Assembly (NCBI GenBank): GCA_002380945.1
Contig: DFWO01000007.1
Coordinates: forward strand, 1 to 31,000
Direction of reading: 5' to 3'
Length of the DNA: 31,000 nt
Source: Methylococcaceae bacterium UBA4132
GTDB lineage: Bacteria; Pseudomonadota; Gammaproteobacteria; Methylococcales; Methylomonadaceae
Part shown: positions 8,087-14,850 of the stretch, in pieces
Position numbering within the stretch: position 1 is the first letter of the stretch
How the letters are laid out: every line of letters begins with the position of its first letter
Program-made: the position numbers and the translations under genes
The notes under the pieces: generated by a model
What the model was told of the DNA's origin: nothing
What the model saw: the letters and a program-made list of their open reading frames with translations, nothing else
Database searches by the model: none

Positions 8087-8120
8087 AAAAGTTGTACTGC
8101 ACCGCTATGATACAACTTTT
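8087..8120. promoter_or_regulatory. Palindromic operator candidate upstream of the winged-helix gene
   Basis: Perfect 10-bp arms, AAAAGTTGTA (8087-8096) and TACAACTTTT (8111-8120), are separated by 14 bases. The site starts 12 bases before the TTG start of the leftward winged-helix gene, so an autoregulatory operator is likely. Confidence 0.5.
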
Positions 8121-8374
8121 GACGGCGTAACCCTGTGGTTATTGACGACTATTCACCGCTGCCGCTTTATTCAACTCAGTATCACCTGAAGACGGACGTA
8201 TTCAGAATGCCGTAGACTTCATTTAAGCCGCGAAATTCATTTCATTAGCAAACTTTCTGTGTCTTTAAGTTATCGTGCTTTAAAACATGCTTTACGGCGT
8301 TATGTAGTGTATTTATAACTGTTTCCCCGCTTGTTAGTATTTCTTAAGTGAGTCAAGCTAGTTCTTTGATTTTC

Positions 8375-8400
8375 CAGCGGCGGTGCTTTTTCCGCCGCTG
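8375..8400. repeat. Hairpin repeat, copy 1
   Basis: Arms CAGCGGCGG (8375-8383) and CCGCCGCTG (8392-8400) pair perfectly over 9 bp around an 8-base loop TGCTTTTT. Copy 2 lies 59 bases downstream. A run of T in the loop, not after the stem, argues against an ordinary terminator. Confidence 0.7.
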
Positions 8401-8433
8401 TTCTCTTGACGTTGATTTTGCTTTAAGGTTTTA

Positions 8434-8458
8434 CAGCGGAGGTGCTTTCCCTCCGCTG
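8434..8458. repeat. Hairpin repeat, copy 2 with a compensatory base-pair change
   Basis: Arms CAGCGGAGG (8434-8442) and CCTCCGCTG (8450-8458) pair perfectly around TGCTTTC. Compared with copy 1 the seventh base of the left arm is A, not C, and its partner is T, not G, so pairing is kept. Confidence 0.7.
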
Positions 8459-8900
8459 CACCGAAGGTGTTTTTCCGTTGATTAATATCTTCTTATTCTC
8501 GCATACCGCTCTTTTTCTGCTCATAGCTGATTGATAATTATAAGCTCGTGTGTTGGTAAGTCTTTTTATTTTTCGTGCTTTAGACGGCTGTTAATTTAGT
8601 TGCCTGATTTCGACACTTTGTTGATAAATGTGTGACCTACGTTTTGATTCACCACCTATATTCTGAAATGTTAGCCAGTCAAGAATAGGGTTTTGAGAGC
8701 TGTTTATAAGGGTATTACCGACCACTAAAAATAGTGTTGGCGACTGTAACCTTAACAGTCTTGCTAGAGCAGTTTACACATAAATAAGTCACCGCTTAAT
8801 TGCGTTAAGTATTTGATTATTATTAATTTTTAGTTGTGTTATTATGGTTTTTCCCATACCCTATAGTCAATGAAATTGAAATCCAAAATGAAAAATTACG

Positions 8901-9248
8901 ATGGTAAAACTGACCGACATATTCATCACACCCGCAAGACCCAGCCAAGCCGACCTAAGCACCTTAGAAACACTGTGCGAGGCTGTTGAACATTCTAAGC
9001 GCGTCAACCCATCCATGCGCTCCTATCTTGTTTTAACCATGTCACCCACCAATCCGCAAATAACAGAAATCGCCGATGCTAAGGAATTTGCCGCCGACTA
9101 TCCGACATTGGCACTCGCTCAGCAAATAATCTGTGACAGAAAGGCATACCGCGACTGTTTATCCAACGGGTACGGTGTGAGTGAATATACCAATGAAAAA
9201 GCCTCGGAAGAGATTATTAATTTAGTGGGAGAAATTTATGGCTTTTAA
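8901..9248 (+). CDS. ParA-like protein, C-terminal half only
   Basis: The 115-aa product aligns with the second half of ParA/Soj-type partition ATPases. IFITPARPSQADLSTLETL matches the 'Pv.PS..D' segment, and the end (ICDRKAYRDCLSNGYGVSEY, then KASEEIINLVGEIYGF) matches the family's C-terminal helices. The deviant Walker A motif and first roughly 100 residues are absent, and an in-frame stop lies at 8889. I see no ParA N-terminus in the upstream 800 bp. The start has no ribosome-binding site, so this is either a truncated partition gene or a genuinely short ParA-like partner. The next gene overlaps it by 11 bases, so translation is probably coupled. Confidence 0.6.
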   Translation: MVKLTDIFITPARPSQADLSTLETLCEAVEHSKRVNPSMRSYLVLTMSPTNPQITEIADAKEFAADYPTLALAQQIICDRKAYRDCLSNGYGVSEYTNEKASEEIINLVGEIYGF

Positions 9249-10074
9249 GAAAAGACCAAGATCGGAAGAAGACATTGATGCCATGATTGCGTTGGAGAAA
9301 GGTACATGGGGTGAAGTTGTATCTTTGAAACGCTACCAAGTGGAGCAGTTGTCTCTTAATGAGTTGTTTGCCAAATATGCCGCAATTGAGGCAAACAACA
9401 TCAAAAACAAGCTCAGTCAATGCGTTGTGGTTAGAGAAATTAGGGTCAAATTTGGCGAAGATGACAGACGGTTTGGCGAATATCTAGCTACAACAATACT
9501 GTCCGAGATACCCTCTCATACAATTACCAGAATGATTAGAGTTGCTGACTTTTTTGAAGACAAGCCCATTGACGGTATTGCGTGGAGTTCTGCACTTGCG
9601 TTGTCTGAACCTAGAAATGCGACCGTAGCGTTGGAGGTTTATAATGAATTTGCTGGTAAAGGAGCGAGACCGATTGATGTCATCAGACGTATTGAGGAAA
9701 TGATTGGCAGACAAAAGTCAACGACTACTAACAGGGCTGATAGTGACAGAGATGCTGTTGATAGTGAGTCTTGTGAGACGGATTTAGCTGATATTCCTAT
9801 GGCTAGATTTATCCGACCACCCGCCTCTGTTGTTGAGAATGTAGAAGCCGCCGCGTTACCTAAGCAAAAAGATTTCACCATCGAGTTACCTGTTGATGTC
9901 AAACTCAATGAGCCAGCAATGCTTCACATAAAATTCTCGCGTAATATTTGCACTATGAGTCAAGTAGAGCTTGATGGCATGGTTGAAACACTGTTTAGCA
10001 TATACAGTTTTTTTATAAACAAAGCCGACAGACTTAGACTGTGGAGAGGTTTGATTCGTAGAGAACAGAATTAG
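9238..10074 (+). CDS. Putative partition-partner protein downstream of ParA-like gene
   Basis: This 278-aa protein starts inside the end of the ParA-like gene, with GGGAG as ribosome-binding site. The N-terminus is basic and charged (MAFKKRPRSEEDID). The middle (about residues 85-165) is helical, with SHTITRMIRVADFF and RPIDVIRRIEEMIG, and could be DNA-binding. A Ser/Asp-rich linker (about 165-190) precedes a C-terminal block of about 70 residues ending LRLWRGLIRREQN. I do not recognise a named family. Its role as a ParB- or StbB-like partner is inferred from the overlap and gene order alone. It could instead be a replication-control protein. Confidence 0.45.
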   Translation: MAFKKRPRSEEDIDAMIALEKGTWGEVVSLKRYQVEQLSLNELFAKYAAIEANNIKNKLSQCVVVREIRVKFGEDDRRFGEYLATTILSEIPSHTITRMIRVADFFEDKPIDGIAWSSALALSEPRNATVALEVYNEFAGKGARPIDVIRRIEEMIGRQKSTTTNRADSDRDAVDSESCETDLADIPMARFIRPPASVVENVEAAALPKQKDFTIELPVDVKLNEPAMLHIKFSRNICTMSQVELDGMVETLFSIYSFFINKADRLRLWRGLIRREQN

Positions 10075-10082
10075 GCTGTCGA

Positions 10083-10107
10083 AAGCCCGCTGTAAATAGG
10101 CGGGCTT
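10083..10107. terminator. Shared hairpin terminator between convergent genes
   Basis: Arms AAGCCCGC (10083-10090) and GCGGGCTT (10100-10107) pair perfectly around a 9-base loop. The hairpin sits in the 46 bases between two genes that converge on it, where a bidirectional terminator is expected. There is no long T run on either side. Confidence 0.6.
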
Positions 10108-10120
10108 CGCTTCACAACCA

Positions 10121-10543
10121 CTAGCAAGACTCTAAAAAGGCTTGTCTGGCTAAAATTCTGATGAAGTCGGCGGCTGATTTGGCTATATCAACCACATTTT
10201 TGTTAAGTTCGACAAATTCCGCCCAACTGTGTGAACCCGCAACCTCCTCACAATCTTCTTTCAGGTTTTTGATTTTCATTATTCTGCCGTCATGTTCTTC
10301 CCAAAACACCAGACTTGAGAATAGGTGACGTGGTAGTTGATTCAGAATGTCTATGGATTTTTTGGATAACGGGTAATTGTGAACCGTTGTCCAGTTTAGG
10401 TTTTGAATGTCATCGGCGGGTATCTGTGACGAGATGGCGAACAAAATAGCTTGGCGTTTTACAAAGTTGTAGCGTTCCAAGCTAATGATGAGTTCGTAGT
10501 CGGTGATTACTTCAAGTGGTTTGGCTGTGCGGTATATTTTCAT
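10121..10543 (-). CDS. Unrecognised protein with faint tyrosine-recombinase likeness
   Basis: The product is 140 aa from the ATG at 10543, which follows AAAGGGGGATTTACC, a strong ribosome-binding site. An upstream in-frame ATG at 10567 is less likely. The segment KRQAILFAISSQIPADDIQN, then LNW, followed by HNYPLSKKSIDILNQLP, resembles the start of a tyrosine-recombinase catalytic domain (the region of the first arginine and its 'L.W' strand, then the 'PLs..a..iL' helix). The arginine itself and the H-R-H-Y residues are missing, so it cannot be an active recombinase. The likeness may be only structural. It converges with the partition-type pair and lies beside the iteron-like array. Function is unknown. 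Confidence 0.55.
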   Translation of the reverse strand: MKIYRTAKPLEVITDYELIISLERYNFVKRQAILFAISSQIPADDIQNLNWTTVHNYPLSKKSIDILNQLPRHLFSSLVFWEEHDGRIMKIKNLKEDCEEVAGSHSWAEFVELNKNVVDIAKSAADFIRILARQAFLESC

Positions 10544-10868
10544 GGTAAATCCCCCTTTCGAGAGCATACCATGAAATTTGTTGAGTCTGCTGCCATCGGG
10601 TTTATCAGCAAAAACAGCGTGACTTGAGTGAGGAAGTTAGAGGATTATAGTTTTTTAGGCACGGATCGATGAAGGGACTGTATGCCGACCGTCCGATTAA
10701 AACCTAAGACTGCGCTTGTAGTGGTGCTAAATGCACTCATAATTCTTCCTTGTTGATTGGGTTGTTTTGGTCATTTTTACTGTTTTTTTAGAGACTAACT
10801 GTTTTTCAGAAAAATAAGAATAAATAACTTTATAAATCAATATATTGGTTAATAAATGATTGTTTTTT

Positions 10869-10941
10869 TGAGTCGTGTCTGTTGTGGGTCTTTTTAGTCG
10901 GGTAAATGAGTCGGGTCTATGGGTACTTTTTTGAGTCGGGT
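10869..10941 (+). repeat. Iteron-like direct repeats of TGAGTCGGGT
   Basis: Copies: TGAGTCGTGT at 10869, TAGTCGGGT at 10895, and exact TGAGTCGGGT at 10907 and 10932. The GTC cores are at 10872, 10897, 10910 and 10935, that is, 25, 13 and 25 bases apart, about whole or half multiples of 25. Extra GGGT cores at 10886 and 10921 fit between them. Confidence 0.5.
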
Positions 10942-11004
10942 ATAGAAACGCCGAAAGGCACGAATAGCAAGGATTACGGCGTTTTATAAGTGTGAGTATT
11001 TTCA

Positions 11005-11022
11005 CCTGAACTATCGTTCAGG
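11005..11022 (-). terminator. Hairpin downstream of the 11043-11840 gene
   Basis: Arms CCTGAAC (11005-11011) and GTTCAGG (11016-11022) pair perfectly around TATC. It lies 20 bases after the stop codon of the leftward gene. It lacks a T run, so it could instead be a protein-binding dyad next to the iteron-like array. Confidence 0.35.
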
Positions 11023-11042
11023 AGGCGGCTATATGGGGTGCG

Positions 11043-11840
11043 TTATATATCGACATGGGTACGGCGAACAGGTAACTTCATATTTTCAATGGTTCGAGTA
11101 ATATTAGCCCTGTCTTTTTTGTTACCCGTCATCCATTGGTAAATTACCGCCGCTCGTGTCGCCGACTTTTCGCTAAGCAACCAGCACTGGAAAACTAACC
11201 CACGCTCTTTAGCAATCTCTGGTGTAATTTGCGGTGTGTATGTTGACCTTTTCTGTTCTCGTTTAAGTGCCGTGTTTGATTTCTCTTTGGCTTTTTTGAG
11301 TAGGGTTTTAACAGATACCTCGCCTTGTTTGTAAAAATGAATGCAGCCTAACTGTTGATAGATAGATAAATCAAGGTGACTTTCGACTTTTTTCGCCGTA
11401 TTTAATTGCCGTTCACTGATACTAAGGGCTAAGTCCATGCTAAAGCCGTTGGTAAAAATACCCTGCCATCGTCTATTGAGTGTTTTATGTTTTGGAAAGG
11501 TGAGAGATAACCAGTACAAATCCATGAGCGGTGCATCTTGCCTGATAGCTTTCTCTTGTTCCAATGTTAAGCAAGCTGCGTAGAGTCCTTGCCAGCGTGG
11601 GGCTATCCCGTGATTAGACAATGCTTTAGAGATAGCAAAAACAAGTAGTCTAAAATCTTTCTGATCACTCTTCTCACTCTTCGCACAGATAATATCCAGT
11701 GCTTGCTTTAATTTATCTGGCTTGAAGCCTACCAGTTTCGCTTCGATCTTAGCCAATAAGCGTGCTTTGTTCGGATCATCAGGGTTAAACACTTGTCTTG
11801 AGCTGGGTATTAATGCTTTTTTTCTGGTATAAAATTTCAT
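11043..11840 (-). CDS. Unrecognised plasmid-type protein
   Basis: The product is 265 aa from the ATG at 11840 (MKFYTRKKALIPSS). A longer version from a TTG at 11912 would run into the antisense of a recombinase remnant, so I reject it. The protein is basic and mostly helical, without signal or membrane segments. A Lys/Arg-rich stretch (KTLLKKAKEKSNTALKREQK) lies at about two thirds of its length, and a basic C-terminus ends LPVRRTHVDI. I recognise no family or catalytic motif. Its gene ends about 100 bases from the iteron-like repeats, so a replication-initiation or DNA-binding role is conceivable but unsupported by any motif. Confidence 0.5.
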   Translation of the reverse strand: MKFYTRKKALIPSSRQVFNPDDPNKARLLAKIEAKLVGFKPDKLKQALDIICAKSEKSDQKDFRLLVFAISKALSNHGIAPRWQGLYAACLTLEQEKAIRQDAPLMDLYWLSLTFPKHKTLNRRWQGIFTNGFSMDLALSISERQLNTAKKVESHLDLSIYQQLGCIHFYKQGEVSVKTLLKKAKEKSNTALKREQKRSTYTPQITPEIAKERGLVFQCWLLSEKSATRAAVIYQWMTGNKKDRANITRTIENMKLPVRRTHVDI

Positions 11841-11889
11841 GCGTTTTACTCTGAAACCCTGAGCGTTTGCACCGTCAGTAGGTTCTTTT

Positions 11890-11967
11890 ATGGTGTGTAA
11901 AAAGATTGCCAAGGTGTTGAATCACTCCAATACCAAGTCAACGCCACGTTATCTGTCGTTTGTTTAA
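11890..11967 (+). pseudogene. 3' fragment of a tyrosine recombinase gene
   Basis: The frame reads KKIAKVLNHSNTKSTPRYLSFV and stops. It matches residues 150-168 of the intact recombinase at 13167-13718 (KIAKVLNHSNTTSTLRYLG), including the active-site His and Tyr, and the DNA is clearly alike over about 60 bases. Nothing upstream continues the match. It is a relic of a second recombinase copy and helps to fix the start of the leftward neighbour. Confidence 0.7.
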
Positions 11968-12048
11968 AATTACCCAACCCCTAGAAAAACAACGCTGGAC
12001 TCGCGCTGGTAACTCACATAAATTATCGCTTTGTTTTTAGGAGGTCAT

Positions 12049-12141
12049 TTGAATAGTCGCCATAGTCGCACCATTACTGCCGTACAAGCACCGATTATTC
12101 CTGTGGTTGCATCAACATTGGCGTTGATTAATGCAGCATAG
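12049..12141 (+). pseudogene. 5' fragment resembling a PLP-dependent aminotransferase gene
   Basis: A perfect AGGAGG at 12039-12044 precedes a TTG-started 30-aa frame that reads MNSRHSRTITAVQAPIIPVV and then ASTLALINAA. The 'AVQxPIIPVV' stretch resembles the N-terminus of some class-I-type aminotransferases, but the frame stops where it meets the 3' end of the ZIP transporter gene on the other strand. This looks like a gene start cut off when the neighbouring segment joined. The family call is tentative. Confidence 0.3.
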
Positions 12142-12847
12142 ACAGAATTAAGAACAGTAGAAAACCGATAAAAAACGTTGCCGTAATATAAGCATTATCG
12201 GGTAATTGATGTGCTTCGTGTAGTAACTCTTCGGTGACGAGATAAAGTAATGACGCTAATCCAAATGCCAGTAATAATGGAATGCTACTACTTGGAATAA
12301 ATTGTATCAGTACATGACTCAACACAGCACTGATGACCACAATAGAGGCTAATAGCATAATAATCAGGATGCTGGTCATCTGACGTAGCTTGGTTAGACC
12401 CAAGCTAACCGATAATGCGAGTCCTAGGGAAAACATTTCCAAGCCTAAAGCGATTGTTAAAAACTGCCCTGCCTGTTCGTTAGCAGCAAAACTAACCCCT
12501 ATTAAAAAGCCGTCTACAATCACATCTACACCCACCGCTCCTAGCATAGCAATAGGCATTCCAACTTGCTCATGTTGATGCTGATTAGCTTCTACTTTTT
12601 CTGCATAAGCGCGGATGAGGAGCATAAGAAGTACGCCACAGCTAAATCCAATAGCAACCTCATAGGGTTCATGACTTTTACTAATGCCTGGCAATAAATC
12701 CACAGCAACCACCGCAAAAACCACCCCAGAGGTAAAATGCTGGATGACAGAACGCCATGTATTTGAGGGTTGTCGGATTTTTGCAACGATTCCACCGAGG
12801 ATGAACGTGACAAAGGGGATAAGGGCATAGAAAAAAACAGATTGCAT
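12128..12847 (-). CDS. ZIP-family divalent metal transporter
   Basis: This 239-aa integral membrane protein is strongly hydrophobic throughout, with about eight predicted helices. Family signatures are visible: HFTSGVVFAVVAVDLLPG (residues 37-54) in the second helix, a His-rich cytoplasmic loop (EANQHQHEQ), GVDVIVDGFLIGVSFA for the metal-binding fourth helix (D and the following residues), and LYLVTEELLHEAH for the later metal site. ZIP proteins import zinc, iron or related metals into the cytoplasm, though some bacterial members move metal the other way. The ATG at 12847 has no strong ribosome-binding site. It is a single gene with no metal-resistance neighbours. Confidence 0.85.
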   Translation of the reverse strand: MQSVFFYALIPFVTFILGGIVAKIRQPSNTWRSVIQHFTSGVVFAVVAVDLLPGISKSHEPYEVAIGFSCGVLLMLLIRAYAEKVEANQHQHEQVGMPIAMLGAVGVDVIVDGFLIGVSFAANEQAGQFLTIALGLEMFSLGLALSVSLGLTKLRQMTSILIIMLLASIVVISAVLSHVLIQFIPSSSIPLLLAFGLASLLYLVTEELLHEAHQLPDNAYITATFFIGFLLFLILSMLH

Positions 12848-13166
12848 AGAGTGAAATTCAATTAAGGGAATAATGAACAGACGGTCATTAATAAGTTACC
12901 AAATATTAACAGCCTAACGGCTTAAGATTATAGGAACCGTAAGTTTATGAGTAAAGCGGACTATGAAGTTATCCATGTCTTTGCGGAACGAGTAATTTCT
13001 GCGACAAAGTTTTTCAACCTCATTGCTCAACAGTGCTTCATATTTTATGATAAGTAACAAAATGTTATTTTGTTACTTAGTAAGCGGTTGATTTGATTGC
13101 GTTTGTCGGATTTACCCACTACTATATGTAACAAATATTTAATTTAATAGAAAAAGAACACATAAA
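12848..13166. other. Intergenic region between the ZIP gene and the recombinase
   Basis: These 319 bases lie between divergent genes and should hold both promoters. The outstanding element is the 29-bp dyad at 13051-13079. A lone half-like TGTAACAAAT occurs at 13127-13136, nearer the recombinase start. No RNA gene or ORF with a credible start was seen. Confidence 0.4.
13051..13079. promoter_or_regulatory. Perfect 13-bp dyad upstream of the recombinase gene
   Basis: Arms TAAGTAACAAAAT (13051-13063) and ATTTTGTTACTTA (13067-13079) are exact complements around the three bases GTT. It lies 87 bases before the recombinase ATG. It has no T tract and is AT-rich, so an operator or recombinase-binding site is likelier than a terminator. 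Confidence 0.6.
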
Positions 13167-13718
13167 ATGAACGCGGTCGATGCTGCTAACAAAACCGAAA
13201 TTGAGATGATGCACGCGGTGCTGAACCATAAGTTTGGTCAACTGTATGCCGATATTTGGAAAGTCGGGGTGAATGTGTCACTGCGGATTAGTGATCTGTT
13301 AAAGCTGAAGTACGCTGACTTAAATCTGGAGGAACGCTCACTTAAGCTGATTGAAGCCAAAACGGGAAAGGTGAAGCTGATTCGTTTGAACGCGGCGGCT
13401 ATTGTGGTGATGAGCCGAAGACGACAGGAATACCCTAGTGATACTTGGTTGTTTCAGGTGCATAGCAATCGGGCAAAAAATAAACCCGTTAGTCGTGTTT
13501 CGGTCAGTCGGGTGTTTAAAGAGGCGGGGGAGCGTGTGGGTCTGCGTATTAACACGCACAGTATGCGTAAGTCTCGCGGTATGGCGATGTACAAGGATGG
13601 CGTGCCGATTGAGAAGATTGCTAAGGTGTTGAATCATTCTAATACGACATCAACATTACGTTATCTAGGGATTACCCAAGCAGAAGTGTTACAGACTTAT
13701 GATGATTATGAGCTGTGA
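13167..13718 (+). CDS. Minimal tyrosine recombinase (catalytic domain only)
   Basis: The 183-aa protein is essentially a bare catalytic domain with no room for the usual N-terminal core-binding domain. All active-site residues are visible: R40 in SLRISDLLKLKY, K65 in EAKTGKVK, H131 and R134 in THSMRKSRG, H157 in LNHSNTTSTLRYL and the nucleophile Y166. It should cut and rejoin DNA through a 3'-phosphotyrosine. Short recombinases of this kind occur as invertases (FimB/FimE class) and on plasmids or islands. A fragment of a near-identical copy lies at 11890-11967. The strong dyad at 13051 may be its binding site. It stands immediately before the defence genes and could have brought them in. Confidence 0.85.
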   Translation: MNAVDAANKTEIEMMHAVLNHKFGQLYADIWKVGVNVSLRISDLLKLKYADLNLEERSLKLIEAKTGKVKLIRLNAAAIVVMSRRRQEYPSDTWLFQVHSNRAKNKPVSRVSVSRVFKEAGERVGLRINTHSMRKSRGMAMYKDGVPIEKIAKVLNHSNTTSTLRYLGITQAEVLQTYDDYEL

Positions 13719-14040
13719 CGATAAAGTTACTACACGGGATGACTTGCATAAAGTTACAGGTCTTACTCAATACCGTCTACTGCAACTGACAGCAACTACA
13801 TTCTAGCAATAGTTATATCGGCTATAAATTATGAATTGCTGTATTAAGCTGCTTAACTTTGTATCCTGAAAAGTGTTGATACATCATTCAAACTATTCTG
13901 TATTTCTGAAAAGACTTAATATGCTGTGTTCTGTTTATTGTAGCTACATGAAAATAGAATCTCGTAATGTGTTTCGCTAAATGTTAAACTCAAATATGTA
14001 AATATACTTGTAAAGTTACAACTAATAATTAAGATACGCG
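13719..14040. promoter_or_regulatory. Upstream region of the defence gene cluster
   Basis: These 322 bases hold no gene. The decamer ATAAAGTTAC occurs at 13721-13730 and 13748-13757, and a related TTGTAA-AG-TTACAA palindrome at 14008-14021 lies 19 bases before the first gene. CTGAAAAG is also repeated at about 13867 and 13907. The palindrome is well placed for a repressor of the first block, for example the HTH protein encoded at 14840. Confidence 0.4.
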
Positions 14041-14850
14041 ATGACCTATACTTACAATCACTATAAACTTCACAATGACCCCTTGTCATTGGTTCTTTGC
14101 CAAATAAGGTTCAGCAAGGTTCGTCGAATGCCAGAGTTTATACCTCAGATTCATGACCTGCTGCGAAAAGAAGGTTTTCCTGAAGATGTAAGTGCTACTG
14201 TGCAACAGGTTGTAATAACACCAGGCAACCAACCTGAAATCATTGAACGTAAGCAAGACGAGTTTCGTTCTAAAGATAATCAATGGAGTCTTACCATCAG
14301 TGAAGATATGCTAGCTTTAGTTACAACTGCTTATGATCGTTTTGAAGGATTTGCAGTTCGTCTGAAACGATGTCTTGAAGTCATTGACCAAGTGGCAGAA
14401 ATTCATCATGGTCTGATTAGTCGGATTGGTTTACGTTATGTAGATGTAATTGATCCGCATCCAAACGAAACTTTCAGAAACTACTTACAAGTCGGTCTTC
14501 ATGGTCCACAATCACCAGTATTTACTGACCCAAATCAATGGTTGCATCTCGAATCTGTAGGGAGAACTGAGATTGGCACAATGATTGTACGGATTACTCA
14601 AAACGACCAAGGAATAGTATTGCCACCAGATGTGTTTCATAAACCAATGAACCATAAAATGAAAATTGATGCAGGTAAAGTAATAACGCTCGTTGATACT
14701 GACCACTTTGTTGAAGGTTCTTGGGATTACGATTTAGACCGTATCATAAATACAACCGATGAGTTACATCAGGCTATTAATGCCGCATGGTTTAATAATT
14801 TAGTTACTGAAGAGGCATTGAAAATATGGGGGGCAGACTATGTCGAATAA
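14041..14850 (+). CDS. TIGR04255 family protein (first copy)
   Basis: The 269-aa protein has the layout of the TIGR04255 family: an opening LHNDPLSLVLCQIRFSKV strand-helix unit, a central block with GFAVRLKRCLEVIDQVAEIHH and a strongly family-like SRIGLRYVDVIDPHP, and a tail that ends with LHQAINAAWFNNLVTEEALKIWG. The biochemical role of this family is not known to me, but members are repeatedly met beside defence or stress genes. A second, diverged member is encoded at 20248. It opens block A, and the next gene overlaps it by 11 bases. There are no signal or membrane segments, so it is cytoplasmic. Confidence 0.75.
   Translation: MTYTYNHYKLHNDPLSLVLCQIRFSKVRRMPEFIPQIHDLLRKEGFPEDVSATVQQVVITPGNQPEIIERKQDEFRSKDNQWSLTISEDMLALVTTAYDRFEGFAVRLKRCLEVIDQVAEIHHGLISRIGLRYVDVIDPHPNETFRNYLQVGLHGPQSPVFTDPNQWLHLESVGRTEIGTMIVRITQNDQGIVLPPDVFHKPMNHKMKIDAGKVITLVDTDHFVEGSWDYDLDRIINTTDELHQAINAAWFNNLVTEEALKIWGADYVE

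Larger units (their letters stand above)
8121..8900. other. 780-bp non-coding stretch with dyads; possible plasmid control region
   Basis: No gene is convincing on either strand. It contains two strong related hairpins (8375-8400 and 8434-8458), a smaller one at 8742-8760 (GACTGT, 7 bases, ACAGTC), and an AT-rich run at 8810-8850 that could hold a promoter for the ParA-like gene. Its position just before partition-type genes would suit a centromere-like or replication-control region. That is inference. Confidence 0.35.
10544..11042. other. 500-bp non-coding stretch with iteron-like repeats; possible origin
   Basis: I see no convincing gene here. The first third is mixed sequence. Bases 10750-10868 are strongly AT-rich. 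Bases 10869-10941 carry the TGAGTCGGGT repeats, and a perfect hairpin follows at 11005-11022. An AT-rich tract beside short direct repeats is the standard look of an iteron-type replication origin, but no initiator is recognised with certainty. Confidence 0.35.

Noticed and set aside
8375..8458. CRISPR array or tandem repeat array
   Set aside because: There are only two dyad units with different loops and no spacer-like series; nowhere in the window do I see three or more regularly spaced identical repeats of CRISPR size.
8121..8900. Missing N-terminal half of ParA upstream of the ParA-like gene
   Set aside because: The frame upstream of 8901 has a stop at 8889, and no Walker A or other ParA N-terminal sequence was found in the forward frames I read.
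10121..10543. Active tyrosine recombinase
   Set aside because: The HxxR, His and Tyr active-site residues and the first arginine are missing; only a weak likeness of the domain start remains.
10727..11005. 92-codon leftward frame across the iteron-like region
   Set aside because: The composition follows the AT-rich tract and direct repeats, the protein is Thr/Lys/Ser-rich without domain likeness, and no credible ribosome-binding site was seen. I treat it as chance.
11841..11912. N-terminal extension of the unrecognised 11043-11840 protein from a TTG
   Set aside because: It is encoded by the antisense of the recombinase remnant and lacks a ribosome-binding site; the ATG at 11840 is simpler.
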